Part shown: positions 46,334 to 57,555 of the stretch, piece by piece
Position numbering within the stretch: position 1 is the stretch's first letter
Layout: each line of letters starts with the position of its first letter
Assembly (NCBI GenBank): GCA_903813345.2
Contig: CAIIXF020000005.1
Span: 11,599,375-11,663,374 of the forward strand
Source of the DNA: Owenia fusiformis
Taxonomy: Eukaryota > Annelida > Polychaeta > Sabellida > Oweniidae
Direction: 5' to 3'
Length of the DNA: 64,000 bases
Program-made: the position numbers and the translations under genes
The notes under the pieces: model-generated
What the model saw: only the letters and a program-made list of their open reading frames with translations
The model's database searches: none
What the model was told of the DNA's origin: nothing

Positions 46334-49300
46334 TTACATCCTGGGTTGGGCAGGTTTTGGCAGGTATGCTGTCGTGATCTGATTCATAACAAATAGCGCC
46401 AATAAACCGGGGCAACTTGCACACACGTACCATGATGTCCCTGTGACAACAGCTTGGAACCAGCTAGAGTACATCCCCAAAACAAGACTCGCACTTGCTA
46501 ACATGTACATAAACAACCCAGATGTCGCATGGTACATTTTCATGTCTTTTAGTTTCACAAATTTTTTCACGAGATTGTGGTAAAGAAGGAGTGTTCCACC
46601 AGATGATTGACAGCACATGTAGATCATGGTTATGAGGCCTATTAATCCATGCCACGTCGTAAAATGAGATGCTCCATTGCGATATTTGTTATAAACTATT
46701 GTGGCTAAACCTCCTCCTGATGTGACCATTGCTGAAAGAGAAAATATGAATTTTCTTTAAGGGCCCTGCCAAATAATCACACTGAAAAAAATACACCGAA
46801 ACACAAAATTCATTGCTTGACTGGTGAAAGGGTCATGTATGATAAAAAATAATTGGTGAAGTAAAACAAGACACACAGTGATAAATATCGCACTTTGAAG
46901 AGCAAACTGGCGACCATGCAATTTATCCAGCATGGCCAAAACCTAATCAGACCTTGGCACTAGTCTGCTCTTGCATCTGTAAACATTTCAAGTTGACAAG
47001 GTTAGCGGTTTTCCTGCAATTTTGATGACAAGAATTTATTTGTAGTCTTGAACTTTGGGAAAATTTAGATAACATTATTTGTGACCTAATTTGATGAGCT
47101 TCGACCTTGAAAATTTCACTTTTTCAGACCTCAGTAGGTGTTTTGTAATTAAGCTGACCTAAATTTAAATCCAAAATATCAATTTAGAAAATCAACTTTC
47201 TGACCTTTTCAAGGTCACTCAAGGTGAACGAAAGGTCAAATCTGAAATCTAAGGTCAGATTTGAACTTCTGAGAACTTGTAGATGTTTTTAAAAAAAAAT
47301 GTGGTCAATTTGGAGCAAGTTGAAAAATTCAAAATGGCCGCCAAATTGAAAAATTCAAAATGGCCACCATGTAATTCAGCCAGCATACCCAAAACCTAAT
47401 CAGATCTTGGCAATAGTCTGCTCTTGCATCTGTAAAAATTTCAAGTTGAACGGATAAGTGGTTTTCCTGGAATTTTGATGACAAGATTTGTTGAAAAATT
47501 CAAAATGGCCGCCACGTAGTTTATCCAGCATGCCCTCAACCTAATCAGATCTTGGCACTAGTCTGCTTTTGCATGTGTAAAAATTTCAAGTTGAACAGGT
47601 TAGCGGTTTTCTTGGAATTTTGATGACAAGAATTGATTTGTAGTCTCAAACTTTGAGAAACTTGGATAACATCATTTGTGACCTATTTTATTGACCTTGA
47701 CCTTCAACCTTGAAAATTTCACTTTTTCAGACCTCAGTAGGTGTTTTGTAATTAAGCTGACCTAAATTTAAATCCAAAATATCAATTTAGAAAATCAACT
47801 TTTTGACCTTTTCAAGGTCACTGAAGGTGAATGAAAGGTCAAATCTGAAATCTAAGGTCAGATTTGCACTTCTGAGAACTTGTAGATGTTTTTAAAAAAA
47901 AAATTTGGTCAATTTGGAGCAAGTTGAAAAATTCAAAATGGCCGCCAAATTGAAAAATTCAAAATGGCCACCATGTAATTCAGCCAGCATACCCAAAACC
48001 TAATCAGATCTTGGCAATAATCTGCTCTTGCATCTGTAAAAATTTCAAGTTGAACGGATAAGTGGTTTTCCTGGAATTTTGATGACAAGATTTGTTGAAA
48101 AATTCAAAATGGCCGCCACGTAGTTTATCCAGCATGCCCTTAACCTAATCAGAACTTGGCAATAGTCTGCTTTTGCATGTGTAAAAATTTCAAGTTGAAC
48201 AGGTTAGCGGTTTTCTTGGAATTTTGATGACAAGAATTGATTTGTAGTCTCAAACTTTGAGAAACTTGGATAACATCATTTGTGACCTATTTTATTGACC
48301 TTGACCTTCAACCTTGAAAATTTCACTTTTTCAGACCTCAGTAGGTGTTTTGTAATTAAGCTGACCTAAATTTAAATCCAAAATATCAATTTAGAAAATC
48401 AACTTTTTTGACCTTTTCAAGGTCACTGAAGGTGAATGAAAGGTCAAATCTGAAATCTAAGGTCAGATTTGAACTTCTGAGAACTTGTAGATGTTTTTAA
48501 AAAAAAAATTTGGTCAATTTGGAGCAAGTTGAAAAATTCAAAATGGCCGCCAAATTGAAAAATTCAAAATGGCCACCATGTAATTCAGCCAGCATACCCA
48601 AAACCTAATCAGATCTTGGCAATAGTCTGCTCTTGCATCTGTAAAAATTTCAAGTTGAACGGATAAGTGGTTTTCCTGGAATTTTGATGACAAGATTTGT
48701 TGAAAAATTCAAAATGGCCGCCACGTAGTTTATCCAGCATGCCCTCAACCTAATCAGATCTTGGCACTAGTCTGCTTTTGCATGTGTAAAAATTTCAAGT
48801 TGAACAGGTTAGCGGTTTTCTTGGAATTTTGATGACAAGAATTGATTTGTAGTCTCAAACTTTGAGAAACTTGGATAACATCATTTGTGACCTATTTTAT
48901 TGACCTTGACCTTCAACCTTGAAAATTTCACTTTTTCAGACCTCAGTAGGTGTTTTGTAATTAAGCTGACCTAAATTTAAATCCAAAATATCAATTTAGA
49001 AAATCAACTTTTTGACCTTTTCAAGGTCACTGAAGGTGAATGAAAGGTCAAATCTGAAATCTAAGGTCAGATTTGCACTTCTGAGAACTTGTAGATGTTT
49101 TTAAAAAAAAAATTTGGTCAATTTGGAGCAAGTTGAAAAATTCAAAATGGCCGCCAAATTGAAAAATTCAAAATGGCCACCATGTAATTCAGCCAGCATA
49201 CCCAAAACCTAATCAGATCTTGGCAATAATCTGCTCTTGCATCTGTAAAAATTTCAAGTTGAACGGATAAGTGGTTTTCCTGGAATTTTGATGACAAGAT

Positions 49301-52268
49301 TTGTTGAAAAATTCAAAATGGCCGCCACGTAGTTTATCCAGCATGCCCTTAACCTAATCAGAACTTGGCACTAGTCTGCTTTTGCATGTGTAAAAATTTC
49401 AAGTTGAACAGGTTAGCGGTTTTCTTGGAATTTTGATGACAAGAATTGATTTGTAGTCTCAAACTTTGAGAAACTTGGATAACATCATTTGTGACCTATT
49501 TTATTGACCTTGACCTTCAACCTTGAAAATTTCACTTTTTCAGACCTCAGTAGGTGTTTTGTAATTAAGCTGACCTAAATTTAAATCCAAAATATCAATT
49601 TAGAAAATCAACTTTTTTGACCTTTTCAAGGTCACTGAAGGTGAATGAAAGGTCAAATCTGAAATCTAAGGTCAGATTTGAACTTCTGAGAACTTGTAGA
49701 TGTTTTTAAAAAAAAAATTTGGTCAATTTGGAGCAAGTTGAAAAATTCAAAATGGCCGCCAAATTGAAAAATTCAAAATGGCCACCATGTAATTCAGCCA
49801 GCATACCCAAAACCTAATCAGATCTTGGCAATAGTCTGCTCTTGCATCTGTAAAAATTTCAAGTTGAAAGGATAAGTGGTTTTCCTGGAATTTTGATGAC
49901 AAGATTTGTTGAAAAATTCAAAATGGCCGCCATGTAGTTTACCCAGCATGCCCTTAACCTAATCAGATCTTGGTACTAGTCTGCTCTTGCATCTGTAAAA
50001 ATTTCAAGTTGAACAGGTAAGCAGTTATCCTGGAAATTTGATGACAAGATTTGGTTTATGTGCCGCCCGCCCGCACGCCCGCACGCCCGTACGCCCGTAC
50101 GCCCGCCCAACAGCACAAGACGACGACAATATAGCACTTTTTCAAAGTGCGATAAAAATAAATTCTTTTTCAGTTAAATTGAGAATTTAACAAGTCCAGC
50201 AAGGATCAAAAATATTTTTCTGGTTTTATTTACAGTTGTTGATTAAATTCCAATAGATGGGGCAATTTAATGGAAAGACCTATTGCCTAAAATTCTTACA
50301 GCAGAAAGAAATATACTGGCCAGAAAATGATCACAATGAACAGATATTGATATGGAATCAAAATAAAAGATGCAAGATGTCACCACCTCCATTTGTTACA
50401 GACACCAAACGCTGACCAATGAATGCAACTGCCAAACAGGGTCCACTATAACAATAGTCATCACTTCTGGTGATATACATTCAACAAAAACATAGTACCA
50501 GTTCTATACCTACCAGCAATCATGACAATCCAATGCCATTGTGTTTTAGACTTCCTATCAGCTGCTTTGAAGATTGAATATGGAGAGAAGACCATTACAG
50601 CTTGACACATCAGCAATGCAAACTGAAACATGAGATACTGTATAGGCTAACTGGTCCGAGTGATTAATTTGCCAAATGGTAAAATTTCATCATTTTCCTA
50701 ATCTTAATTTTTCTAATGACAAGAAATTTCCCATTGGATAACATTATGAAGATAATATTTCCAACATTTAATTTTCCGAACCTGGAAAAATTAGGCAAAA
50801 GGCAAATTAAATGATAAGGCAAAGTTACCACTTAATAAACAGTATTCAATTCATATGACATGTATGATAAAGATACAGGAATGCCATAGGTTTCTCTCCG
50901 GGACAATAAGTGATGTCCCTTTATAATTCCTTATATAATATCTTACATACCTTGGATATATCTTGAGACTTACTTATGGAAATAGTATTGCCAATATATT
51001 GAAAAAATCAACAGAACATTGAACAACCAACTGTCAGAATTGAACACAACTAAGTTTGAATGAGGGAAAACCCTGTCAAGTGACACAAGCACACAAGCGT
51101 CTGCAATCTGGGCATGTGTCTTGAGCCAGGCACTAGATTCAAAGCTGGTTTTCAATTTCTTTTAGATTATCAAGAACTGCCATTTACTGAGTTCCTTTAT
51201 CACATGACAACACTAATAACAAAAACGACCTTTCAGATAACATATGAATTTACCCAGTTTATTTGAGTGCAAATAATTTTCATCTAAATTAATTGAAACA
51301 TCCCTCTTTCACTGTTTGCAAGTCAGTGCTTACATGCATCTGCCAAAAATGCATGTACTACACACAAATACATGTACTTTTCATTAGTTTTCATACTACA
51401 GTGTATAGAATATCTTCTTTACATTATAATTCATTATAACACGGGAATCAATGAGTTACTTTTATCAAATTGAACTTTGCCCAAACTGCAAAAGCGGCCT
51501 CACTGTGGTTGAGTTGACATGGTCATTTTGACATCCTCTTAATCAGTGTAGTAAATTGCCATTAAGCATGCTCTTCGGTACAATATTGCCCTTTGGTATA
51601 CAATATTGCCCTTTGGTATGATGCAGTTTGGTATGACACAATTTGGTACAATGCTCTTTGGTAAAATACCCTTTGGTAGAAGGTCCTTTAGTACAATGGC
51701 ATTTGCTACAATATCCTTCAGTCCAATGCCCCTTGGTATGGTGCAGTTTAATATAACATATGGTGAACTCAAGCATACTTACCGCAATTGTCATTAGGGT
51801 TGGATGCCAGGAAAAGAGACCTGAAAAATAAAATTGTAACTTAGATCATGGGCTTTCAACTAGATGCTTAGATCTGTATACTGATGATACTGAGAGTGAG
51901 GACACCAAAAAACCACAAAAGACCAAAAAGACTTGATATAAATTCCCGTTGTTTTTATTGATGCACACATGAGTAGGCTTATGAAAATTAAAATCAGAAA
52001 CTTGAGCTAAAAAATCATCATATCAAAAAAGTATCAATCAGAGAAATTGTGGTCAAAATTTTACTTCCAAGATTTTGCTGCTGTAAATATACTAACTTGA
52101 ACCAGGCCATGCGGTGTAAGTGATGAATCCCGCAAATATAATACTTATTATGTATACTGCCATTGTTAACAAGGGACGATATACTGCAAAATCTGAATAA
52201 AACCAAACTGGACTTTTCTCTACATCTGTACCGGAAGTCATTTGAAAGTAGGTCATGACACACCACAT
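46334..52268 (-). CDS. CYB561D2: cytochrome b561 domain protein, CYB561D2-like, complete, 4 coding exons
   Basis: This is a multi-pass di-heme b561 protein expected to move electrons, probably from ascorbate, across an internal membrane. Exons in coding order: 52097-52268, 51783-51820, 50514-50622, 46334-46731; 717 nt, 238 aa (human 222), with all phases consistent. Motifs match CYB561D2: AWPGSSLFSWHPTLM, QWHWIVMIA, TWHGLIGL, QSSGGTLLLY and KMYHATSG. Four heme-ligand histidines are visible at H63, H100, H134 and H174. The first in-frame ATG after a stop is at 52268 (MWCVMTYFQ); Met codons at 52256 and 52241 could also serve. The last intron (46732-50513) holds a large repeat element. AATAAA on the minus strand lies at 46256-46261, 73 nt past the stop, and another at 46197-46202. 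Confidence 0.92.
46886..50154. mobile_element. 3.3 kb TIR element carrying ~604 bp tandem repeats (CYB561D2 intron)
   Basis: Left end TCGCACTTTGAA (from 46888) and right end TTCAAAGTGCGA (to 50152) are inverse. Each is flanked by TA, as in Tc1/mariner-type insertions. Inside, about five head-to-tail units of about 604 bp repeat (the tttgtagtct landmark at about 47040, 47638, 48242, 48847, 49451). Each unit contains two diverged ~150 bp sub-units (aaattcaaaatggccgcc) and several TGACCTT/AAGGTCA motifs. A GC-rich gcccgcacgcccgtac stretch precedes the right end. No transposase is seen. Confidence 0.75.
50365..50470 (+). repeat. dispersed GCATTAACATGC-type repeat, copy 5 (CYB561D2 intron)
   Basis: gatgcaagatgtcaccacct, ccatttgttacagacacc and an inverted end near atcacttctggtgat are recognisable. 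It lies close to the donor of exon 50514-50622. Confidence 0.6.
51565..51765. repeat. ~15 bp minisatellite in CYB561D2 intron
   Basis: The unit is roughly CCTTTGGTACAATGC, with about 13 diverged copies. Its length, a multiple of three, keeps frames open on both strands (repetitive FG/MPF or TKG peptides); these are not genes. Confidence 0.85.
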
Positions 52269-52459
52269 TGTAAACAAATACACGTGGCATTGTTTACATA
52301 TAATTCAGGTCCTGAGAAAGTCTGTTCCTAATTTCAACATGTATCAAAGAATGAATTTCTATTGTAGTGAAGTATTTGTTGATAAGTTGATTTTGCCAAA
52401 CAACCATAACTTGCACAAGGTGGGTGTGTAGATGGGGATCGATGCTAGAATAGTTTATA

Positions 52460-53021
52460 GTACAGGGTGGTCCATTTTCCTTATTTCTTTGTCCCTTTAA
52501 AAAATTACTCCCTGATATTTCACACATTTGTACATCATTCAATTTCCTACCACTCAACCATATTTCAGGACCATCAGACTGATATTCACAATTTTACAGC
52601 ACCTTGAATAACATGCTTCAGATTTGGTCATCATCGCGTTGTAGGCAAAACAGCAGTTGTCAATGACCCAAATGCATTCCTCAGCAGGTGTGACCCGAAT
52701 GACACGATTAATCTCATTTTTGAGGTTTGCAATTGTCCTGAGGTCATTCTCATATACTCTTTCTCTGTCATATCCCCACAGGTAAGGACATTTTAGACGA
52801 TGAGTACAGGTTTCCCCACAACGCAATAGCGGCCAATGGGCATGTTCTTCAAAGTACTGTAACATTGTGACTATCAAACTGATGGTCATGACATAAAGTA
52901 GGCTGGTAGCAAATTGAATGATGTACAAAAGCCTAAAATATCAGGGAGCAATTTTTTAAAATGACAATGATACGAGGAAAATGGTATTAGGGTTTCCATT
53001 TTTTTTTTACACCCTGTATAT
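52460..53021 (-). pseudogene. deleted Tc1/mariner-like transposon remnant
   Basis: The ends TACAGGGTGG (from 52460) and CACCCTGTA (to about 53021) are inverse and include a flanking TA. The minus strand between them keeps an open frame (52554-52928) whose middle, PYLWGYDRERVYENDLRTI followed by a TPAEECIWVI-type stretch, resembles the C-terminus of mariner-like transposases. The catalytic DDE core is mostly missing, so the copy is dead. It lies about 190 bp upstream of the b561 gene start. Confidence 0.65.
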
Positions 53022-55834
53022 GGAGAACTACCCAATATCCATGGCCAACCTTTTATATAATACAGTATACAGAAATGTGTTTCATTGTATTCTAGAAGTA
53101 CAAGCCTCACCAGTGGAATGTGCATAGGTGCACACATACATTTACGTCTTTATTCATTATATCCCATCGTCCAACTCATAGCCAGGGCATCCCCATTTCT
53201 TCTGCCAAGTGGCAAAACTGAATGCAATTTTGAACAAAATACTCATTGGCTAGATGCCAGAACTATACGTCGGAGCAAATGTGACCACGGGATTACTAGT
53301 AGCTGTTCTCTTACGGTCTGCCATTTTGAAAGATATTCTTATGGCTAAATACTAAATTTACATTTAAAGAATAAGCAAACAATTTGGCTTTTTTACCACA
53401 AGACTTATATATTTTATTAAAATAATACATTTTCCACACATTTTATGAATATGTACTTAGTACAATATGTACAGTACATACAGCACATCATACAACATGT
53501 ACAGTTCACAAAGCAAATAATACAATCTGCACAGTACATTTAGCATATAAAACAATATGTACAGTACATGTGGCATATAATACAAAGGATACCAGTATAC
53601 TATATTAGTACAAATGTAATTCCATAAAACAACATATTGCAGGCAATACATAAAACTGATTATCAAACCTAAAACTAAAAGTTAACTTCATAGATTTTAA
53701 TGTTGACTTTAACATGAATCAGTTTTACTGTATATTGAGCAATCCATAAGAATAACATAACACAATACTAATATTCATTTATCAAATGTTTGGATTGTAG
53801 TGTATGTCCACATATAGTTCTCTTAACAAAATAAGATGTACAGTACAGCTAATCTCATGAGGTATTGTTTTTTGCAAAAATAACAATTTAAAGGACACCA
53901 GTGTAGGAGGTCATGGCAAATATATAATTACAGGATTTAATTTTTTCATGTATTAGTATGTCATTTTAGTCATCCTACCAAAATAAACAAAACTTAGTTT
54001 CTAACATAGTTGCGTTTTTTCATGCAATAACATTGTGGTTCTTTGATTGCATATTTTTCTAAAAACAAATTTTGAATGAAAATGAATTGTAGATTTAATA
54101 TTGCATTGAGTTCTTTGATTGCTTATTTTTGCAAAAAACAAATTCAATCTTTTTAAATGAATTGGATTGGAGATTTAATATTGTATTAATTATTTGATTG
54201 CTTATTTTTTCAAAAACAAATTCACACTTAAATTTCACACAATTTCATATTATAAAAAGGTCTACGTTTTCTCTAATATTGCCCTTGTCTTTTCTATTTT
54301 CAGTTGTACATGTACATACAGGAATATATCAATTGATACATACATATTCCAGATTCAATAGGTTGTTCAAATTATATTATCACACCAATGAGAAAGCATT
54401 TATGATCGAATAAACAGAAGGATGCAATGTTTCCTTTTAAAATTGGCAAGTATTGTGATTTTAATTCTCTAACTAATAATAGATGTTTTGACAATCTATA
54501 GTTATATCAATACATCAGAAATTGAACATGTTTTTGGACATGCAACATTCTAATAACTAATGTGTAATTTTCACAATTAACATATTATATAAACGTATTA
54601 TACTATATCATCTTTACCCTGAATATTTTCATTTTCAGATTATTAATTCAATAAATATACGCTGTATAATATGCCTGAACACAAGTAATGACTATGCCTG
54701 AACAAGAGTTTCCCATTTTCCATAGTATCCCATGGTATTCATCGTGTAATTCTGGTTTTTGGCGATAAACCAAAACATCAAATGTAAAAGTGAGGTCTGA
54801 ATAAATTGCACATACTAAGATATTGAAACTTCTAAAACTAAAGTACCAATTGTTGCGTATTAAATTCAAGATACATGCGACAAACTATCGAATCATATAT
54901 CATATTTGCACTTCATTACTTCAGTGATCCAATTATTTTTGTGTTCCAATTATTATTCTAGTACAAGAAGTTTGAAAAATACAAAAGTAACATTCATTTT
55001 ACCTGTTTTAATCACATACCTGTGAATCAATCTTCATCTTTACTTCTAGAATTTATACAAAAATAGGAAATCAAGGTTTGCGTATCAAATACTAGCACTA
55101 ATAGTACAAACTAATGCGTTTTTGCGTAGTTATTTTGACAATACGTGATATGTACAAATGTCACAATAAGCAGCCCCCATCCAAAAGCAGAACCTACATT
55201 CCATGATACATTTGCAGTCCGTTTGGGAAAACTTGAACAATATTTTATAGAGTTTTTTAATGGAGGGAATAACTTATCATCATAAAGCAGTAAAAGCACT
55301 GATGATCTTGTTGGAATACTCATTAAGAAAAAGTATCCCAACTAATACTTGAAACATCATTAAAAGTGACCTACATTTTGACATGTAAACAATATAATAT
55401 CAGAAATATTTTAAATATTTCATGAGAAATCTGCAGAAAAACAACAAATAGATTATGATTATTTAAAGTAAGGTGGACATTAACAACTGTTAATTTACTG
55501 GTCCAATTCACCTAGTGGTCGAAATGGAACTCTTCATGAAAGCTATCACTTCTCTACACAGTACTAATACCCATAACAAAAATTGCTCAAGCTATTTCCA
55601 ATTGAATCTCCATGATTACTAATTACAAAATATGTACATATTTTACTGTGTGGCAGTCCTGAGCTTATAATACAAGGCAGACCTAGCTCAAGGAGTTCAA
55701 GTTAGGACATACACTTTGAATTCACTTTTAATCAAAATTGGAAGATCTCTCTGATTTTTTTTTGAGGTGATAGTCAGTGATGTCACAGAAGATCACAAGT
55801 GACTACTTCTGAAAATATGTGCACTTTTACTAAA

Positions 55835-56265
55835 CTGAACATATTTGAACTTATACAGAATTTAACATATTAGAACTTTTACAGAGATGAACATATTAGC
55901 ACCTTACTGGGTTGAACATATTATAACTTTGACTTAACTAGTCATTTTAGCACTCTTACTGAATTGAATTTGAACATATAAGACTTTATATGAGTTGAAT
56001 ATATTACTTCTTCTAAGGTGAACATATTTGCACTTTTACTGAACTAAACATATTTGCACTTTTTTTGAACTGAACATAATGGAACTTGTACTGAGTTGAA
56101 CATATTAGCACTTTTACTGAACTGATAATATCTGCACTTTAACAGACTTAAAATATTAGCACTTTTACTGAACTGAACATATTTGCACTTTTACTGAACC
56201 GAACACATTAGAACTTGTACTGAGTTAAAAACATTAAAACTTTTACTGAACTGAACACCCCCCCT
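55835..56265. repeat. degenerate ~22 bp tandem repeat
   Basis: ACTGAACTGAACATATTTGC plus acttttt-like units repeat irregularly, about 18 times, with substitutions such as tagaacttgtactgagttg. Confidence 0.7.
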
Positions 56266-56440
56266 CCTTTATGGTTATCTTACTCTGTAAAGTAAACTGC
56301 AGTAAATAAATTTTCAAAAAATCATGATTATAGCAAAAGCTGCAATATAACATGTTTTACAATAAAGTCAGTTTCACACTCTTTGTTCCTCAATGGTCCA
56401 TTGGTGTAATATCATGTCTGTATCATTTTGTCATCTTTAC

Positions 56441-56572
56441 ACTGCTTTAACTCTTTCCAGTCTGCCTTTAACTCTTTCCAGTCTGCCTTTAACTCTTTCC
56501 AGTCTGCCTTTAACTCTTTCCAGTCTGCCGTTAAATCTTTACAGTTTGTCTTTAACTCTTTCCAGTCTGGCG
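56441..56572. repeat. 20 bp tandem repeat, six to seven copies
   Basis: The unit is TTTAACTCTTTCCAGTCTGC with few changes. The open frames across it in two phases are artefacts of the repeat. Confidence 0.9.
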
Positions 56573-57555
56573 CATTCCATCAACACACCTCCAGGCTGCA
56601 AGGATTTAAGTGCAGGAGTGGTTGTAGGCAATGAGTAAAATGTGCAACAAGGTTCAGTGCCTTCGCTGAGGTATAATCACTCGAGGAAGAATCGTGGCTC
56701 TAAAGCAGTCATAGCTGGTTCGATCCCTACTTCATTGAATACATTTACCACTAATCACAGAGCCACTTTGTAAGCTCATCAAATGCAAACTCTTGTAGAT
56801 TGTTTTAACTCAAAAAGAGTCTCTACTCAATGCCTGTACAGTTAATTCTTGGTTGTTCTTCATTTATAAAAAAAAGTCTATTCACAGGTATTATTTACAT
56901 CAGTTTCAGCTGTATTAACTCCCAGAGGGATAGGTTCACTGTTACAACTAATGAACTCCCTCCCCAGGAATTGGGTGACACATTCACGGCCTTCAGTATA
57001 AATGCTTCAGATATGCTCTCTATGTTCACACATTAGTATCTTTGGAACTCTGAAAATAAATGTTAATGATCTATCAATAATCAAGCCAAACACACTTTAA
57101 CTAGATAACAGCAATGCCAAAGCATAGCAAATCCCATCGAACAGCCATGGTTGCCATTTTTACAAAATTCTTCAGTTATAGCAAAAATTGTAAAATAACA
57201 CACATAAAAATGGCTATATTTTCAAAATGGTCACTCACGGGCCAAACTGTCTTAAGAAAGTGTGATATGCTTTTAAGTAGGCACATAAAAAATTTCAAGA
57301 AAATCACACACACATACATGTAAATTTACATGGCGTCCATTTTTCATTGTTGATGGGTTAATTATGTTTTCCTTACCGCAGATTGAACCACATTTTGCTC
57401 CTAGTCGTTCCTCCATTTTGATTGTAGAAAATAAAATTGTTGCTCAGTTCACCACATTTCTTGTCCACCTTTGTTTCATAGCATGAGAAATTATAATCAA
57501 AAACTTTGTTATACTTTAGTATACATACCCTCAAAACAATGATACTGCAGCCTTT

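Larger units (their letters stand above)
53022..57555. other. intergenic region between CYB561D2 and SLC6 genes
   Basis: No gene is recognised. It contains several low-complexity repeats: ~40 bp acaatatgtacagtacat units at about 53455-53600, ~22 bp gaacatattagcacttttac units at about 55835-56265, and a 20 bp array at 56441-56570. A tRNA-like box at about 56690-56745 (gctggttcgatccc) may be a SINE remnant. Confidence 0.6.

Noticed and set aside
51539-51797. Overlapping frames with TKG or MPFG repeats on both strands
   Set aside because: They come from a ~15 bp tandem repeat in a CYB561D2 intron and its flank. Only the short exon 51783-51820 is real.
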